A stretch of DNA of 14,524 nt from positions 7,647-22,170 of the forward strand of contig JAFNGF010000156.1 of NCBI GenBank assembly GCA_017885385.1, written 5' to 3'. Shown here one piece after another: positions 11,821 through 14,524 of this stretch. Source of the DNA: Planctomycetota bacterium (GTDB lineage: Bacteria > Planctomycetota > Phycisphaerae > Sedimentisphaerales > Anaerobacaceae). Position 1 is the first letter of the stretch, and each line of letters starts with the position of its first letter. The notes beneath the pieces are model-generated. The model saw only the letters and a list, made by a program, of their open reading frames with translations. It was not told the origin of the DNA and did not search any database. A program made the position numbers and the translations under genes.

Positions 11821-14007
11821 ATGCCCGAAGCTCTTGAAAAGCGAATTATCGAGCTGTTGAAGCATCCTGATTATCGACCCCTAAAGGCCGGACAGTTGGC
11901 CAGGGCTTTAGCCGTAAGTCCGGAAGATTATCCACAATTCAAGCAGACCCTTGAACACCTGCGCCGGGCCGGTCACATAGTCATAGGTGCGGGCAACCTG
12001 ATTATGCCGCCGGCGCTATCCGGTCTTATCATAGGAACATTCAGAGCCAACCGCAAAGGCTTCGGCTTTGTGATGCCGCTTGAGCCGACCTCGCACGACG
12101 ACCTGTTTGTGCCCGAAGGTGCGGCCGGCGGCGCAATGACCGGGGACACAGTTACTGCCCGAGTCGTCAGCAAGGGCAAACGGGCCGGCCTGCCTCGGTA
12201 CACAGGCCAGGTAATTGAGGTCCTTGAACGGGCGAATAACAGATTCGTCGGCACCCTGCTGAAAGAGCCTGACGGATGGATTGTTCAGCCGGACGGCAGC
12301 AGCTTCGTGAAGCCAATTTCAGTCGACGATGTCGGCGCAAAAAACGCCAGGCAGAAAGACAAGGTGGTCGTAGAAATACTCTCCTACCCTACCGGAAAAT
12401 ATCTGGCACGGGGCGTTATTATTGAGGTGCTTGGAAGAGCCGGACAGTATGAAGCTGAGACACAATCGATAATCCGCCGGTATCACTTGCCCAGCGGATT
12501 CGACGCTGACTGTCTCGATCAGGCGCACGAAGCCGCTGGCGGATTCGACCCGGAGCGGCTTGACGACCGAGGGGATATAACTGACAAAGTGATCATCACG
12601 ATCGATCCGCCGGATGCGAAGGATTTTGACGACGCGATAAGCCTTGAAAGAGACGCGAGAGGTAACTGGATATTGGGAGTCCACATTGCGGATGTGAGTC
12701 ACTTTGTGCCGGCCGATTCCCCGCTGGACGCAGAAGCAAAAAATCGAGGAAACAGCATTTATCTGCCCGGCAGAACCCTGCCTATGCTGCCGGAGGTATT
12801 AAGCAACGGCGTTTGTAGTCTTCAGCCCGGCCAGAAACGGTCTGTCAAAAGCGTGTATTTGACCTACGACCCGGAGGGCAACGTTTTATCCCGCAAGTTT
12901 GCCAACAGCATTATGTGCTCGACACAGCGCCTAACTTACCAGCAGGCGGACAAGATCCTGAAGGGGCACACAAAAGATGCCAAACCTGGGGTGCTTGAGC
13001 TGCTAAAGAATATGGAGACGCTGAGCCGGACGATTGAAAGCCGACGAATTAAAGATGGAATGATACATCTGGATTTGCCTGAGACGGAACTGGTAATCGA
13101 CAAGTCGGGAAGGGTTGTGGACGCCCATCCCGCCGACACCAGCTATCCGCACACGATAATCGAGATGTTTATGGTCGAGACCAACGAGGCGGTGGCGTCA
13201 CTTCTGGATCGGCTGAATGTTCCTTTTATACGGCGGATTCATCCGGAGCCGGATGCTTTGAGCGTGAAAAATCTCGCCCAGCTTGTCCGAGGGTTCGGCT
13301 TTAGCATGCCGCGAAACCCTGGCCGTGCCGCCATACAGGATCTGTTGGCTGCTGTTAAAGGGGCTGACTGTGAGCTGGCGATAAATTTAGCGGTGCTGCG
13401 AAGCCTGGAAAAAGCACGGTACGCCCCGCTGAATATAGGCCACTATGCGCTTGCTTCGACTCACTATTGTCACTTTACCAGCCCCATACGCCGATACGCA
13501 GATTTGCTCGTTCATCGGACTTTGCAGTGCCACCTGCAAAATCGCTTGGATCGGGCCAAGCAAATCGCAGCCGGCCAGGATTTGCTCCAAATGGGAGAGC
13601 ACATCACCTTCACCGAGCAACGAGCGGAGGACGCCGAAAAAGATCTGACAAAGGTGCTTATATTGCAGATGTTGAGCAAAAGAATCGGTGACGAGCTTGA
13701 CTGTGTCGTTACCGGTCTTACGAACTTTGGCGTATTTGTGCAGTCGCGGAAATTCGGCATCGAAGGCCTTATCCGCAAGGAAGACCTGGGCCCAGACCAA
13801 TGGCAATACAACGAAAGAGCACACTGCATTACCGGCGAGCGCTCTGGATATACCGTCCGGCTTGGTCAATCGGTAAAAGTACGCATAGATTCGGTGAACA
13901 TTCCAGCTCGGCAGCTAAACCTGTTCCCTGCCGAACCGCTGATCGGAGCTACAAGGGGCAGAAAGAAAGAGGGGCTGGCGAAAAGACGCAGACAGGCAAA
14001 ACGATAA
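11821..14007 (+). CDS. rnr: Ribonuclease R (RNB-family 3'-5' exoribonuclease)
   Basis: A 728-aa processive 3'-5' exoribonuclease that degrades structured RNA. Domains in order: a winged-helix N-terminus (EALEKRIIELLKHPDYRPLK), a cold-shock domain from about residue 68 (GTFRANRKGFGFVMP...DDLFVPEGA), an RNB catalytic domain with the metal-binding motif IDPPDAKDFDDAISLE starting near 261, a late RNB motif HYCHFTSPIRRYADLLVHR, and a C-terminal S1 domain (about 622-705, VVTGLTNFGVFVQ) with a basic tail GRKKEGLAKRRRQAKR. The ATG at 11821 is chosen because it gives the usual family N-terminus. An in-frame GTG at 11761 overlaps the rpsT stop (GTGA) and would add 20 residues with two CxxC-like cysteines (TRCTRC). 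Neither start has a strong Shine-Dalgarno. Confidence 0.95.
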   Translation: MPEALEKRIIELLKHPDYRPLKAGQLARALAVSPEDYPQFKQTLEHLRRAGHIVIGAGNLIMPPALSGLIIGTFRANRKGFGFVMPLEPTSHDDLFVPEGAAGGAMTGDTVTARVVSKGKRAGLPRYTGQVIEVLERANNRFVGTLLKEPDGWIVQPDGSSFVKPISVDDVGAKNARQKDKVVVEILSYPTGKYLARGVIIEVLGRAGQYEAETQSIIRRYHLPSGFDADCLDQAHEAAGGFDPERLDDRGDITDKVIITIDPPDAKDFDDAISLERDARGNWILGVHIADVSHFVPADSPLDAEAKNRGNSIYLPGRTLPMLPEVLSNGVCSLQPGQKRSVKSVYLTYDPEGNVLSRKFANSIMCSTQRLTYQQADKILKGHTKDAKPGVLELLKNMETLSRTIESRRIKDGMIHLDLPETELVIDKSGRVVDAHPADTSYPHTIIEMFMVETNEAVASLLDRLNVPFIRRIHPEPDALSVKNLAQLVRGFGFSMPRNPGRAAIQDLLAAVKGADCELAINLAVLRSLEKARYAPLNIGHYALASTHYCHFTSPIRRYADLLVHRTLQCHLQNRLDRAKQIAAGQDLLQMGEHITFTEQRAEDAEKDLTKVLILQMLSKRIGDELDCVVTGLTNFGVFVQSRKFGIEGLIRKEDLGPDQWQYNERAHCITGERSGYTVRLGQSVKVRIDSVNIPARQLNLFPAEPLIGATRGRKKEGLAKRRRQAKR

Positions 14008-14031
14008 TCCGAACGAATAGGAAGAGCTTAG

Positions 14032-14055
14032 GTGGCAAACCAAGAGTCTATGTGA
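14032..14055 (+). other. Mini-ORF with a strong ribosome-binding site before comB
   Basis: AGGAAGAG (14019-14026) is well spaced from GTG at 14032, but that frame reads only MANQESM before TGA at 14053-14055. The TGA overlaps the GTG (14052-14054) that is the only obvious start of the comB frame, as GTGA. This may be a coupling leader peptide, or the remnant of a frameshifted comB start. Confidence 0.35.
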
Positions 14056-14524
14056 GGTGGCGTGCAGACAACCAGCAAGCTGACAAGGGTGATGTGGCCA
14101 TAATCGTGGATGTTTTGCGTGCCTGCACTAACCTGATTACGGCGTTTTCTATGGGCGCGAAAAGGTGCAAGGTCAGTGCGGACGTGGGCGAGGCCCGCAG
14201 ACTTGCCGGCACCACGGACGCAATTCTCATCGGTGAACGCCACAATGAGAAGATGGAAGGCTTTGACTACGGCAACTCTCCTCTGGAATTAGAGCAGCAA
14301 AAAATTGAGAATTCGACAATCATATTCACTTCCACCAATTTTCCTCACGCGCTATCCGCAGCGGGCCAGGCATCTTATGTTCTCTTGGGAGCGTTGGTAA
14401 ATCTTTCAGCCGTATGTGAAAGAGCATTGAGCCTGGCAATCCGTTCGGACAGCAACATTGCTTTAATGCTGGCTGGAGAACTTTGCCAAAGCTATGCCGT
14501 GGAGGACTACTACTTCGCCGCTCG
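14052..14524 (+). CDS. comB: 2-phosphosulfolactate phosphatase (ComB family), 3' end beyond the window
   Basis: The first ~157 codons of a ComB-type phosphatase, which hydrolyses 2-phosphosulfolactate to sulfolactate. That is a coenzyme M step in methanogens and of less clear purpose in many bacteria. Family motifs are plain: IIVDVLRACTNLITAFSMGA, ILIGERHNEKMEGFDYGNSP(LE), TIIFTSTNFPHALSAAGQA, YVLLGALVNLSAVCER, and the start of the AGE...YAVEDYYFAA segment. ComB more often has VIDVLRATT and TTNGTRA, so some key positions differ (CTN for TTT, NFPHALSAA for NGTRALxAA). The GTG at 14052 is the only usable start in this frame near the expected N-terminus, and it overlaps the stop of a mini-ORF. 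It follows rnr by 44 bp on the same strand and is probably in the same operon. Confidence 0.85.
   Translation, partial: MRWRADNQQADKGDVAIIVDVLRACTNLITAFSMGAKRCKVSADVGEARRLAGTTDAILIGERHNEKMEGFDYGNSPLELEQQKIENSTIIFTSTNFPHALSAAGQASYVLLGALVNLSAVCERALSLAIRSDSNIALMLAGELCQSYAVEDYYFAA

Noticed and set aside
14032..14046. Programmed -1 frameshift linking the MANQESM frame to comB
   Set aside because: No X XXY YYZ slippery heptamer is present at the junction; re-initiation on the overlapping GTG or a simple indel explains it better.

Overview
The window looks like chromosomal DNA of a planctomycete, most likely of the Phycisphaerae/Sedimentisphaerales side. This is an inference from gene content and protein style: a lineage-typical TPR protein, an RNase R with a compact N-terminus, S20 directly upstream of RNase R, GTG starts and degenerate 7-bp intergenic repeats. 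No rRNA, tRNA, insertion sequence or CRISPR array was seen.

Layout. (1) 1-569: the 3' part of a PIN-domain gene, cut by the window edge, overlapped by a 53-codon gene that is probably its antitoxin. (2) 669-2952, minus strand: an exported DUF4139-type protein and an unusual Nudix-fold protein. (3) 3176-5176: two near-identical cold-shock transcription units (promoter, structured leader, 67-aa Csp, terminator) in direct orientation. They flank an oppositely transcribed secreted protein built from three ~95-aa beta-rich repeats. (4) 5296-7094, minus strand, clearly AT-rich: an HTH-ImmA/IrrE metallopeptidase gene and a DUF4411 PIN gene joined by an ATGA overlap. This is probably an acquired toxin-antitoxin-like module. 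(5) 7100-7372: an intergenic stretch with a 105-bp array of degenerate 7-bp units and fragments of dispersed repeats. (6) 7373-8647, minus: glyA. (7) 8735-14524, plus: a TPR protein, a lower-GC AAA/STAND-like ATPase, rpsT (S20), rnr (RNase R) and the 5' part of a comB-type phosphatase, cut by the window edge.

Most notable signal. Both csp leaders contain the same overlapping complementary segments: ATATTCT/AGAATAT, with GTCTCTC in its loop complementary to a downstream GAGAGAC. They can fold as an H-type pseudoknot with an A-rich third loop, or as two mutually exclusive hairpins. A third hairpin abuts the Shine-Dalgarno sequence and shows a compensatory T-A to C-G change between the two copies. 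The 58 nt from 3211 to 3268 differ at only two positions from the second copy, neither in a helix. This is a good candidate for a cis-acting RNA thermosensor or cold-shock regulatory element, perhaps undescribed in this lineage.

The housekeeping genes (glyA, rpsT, rnr) give an ordinary chromosomal backbone. The accessory parts are the two PIN modules, the lower-GC ATPase and the duplicated csp unit.
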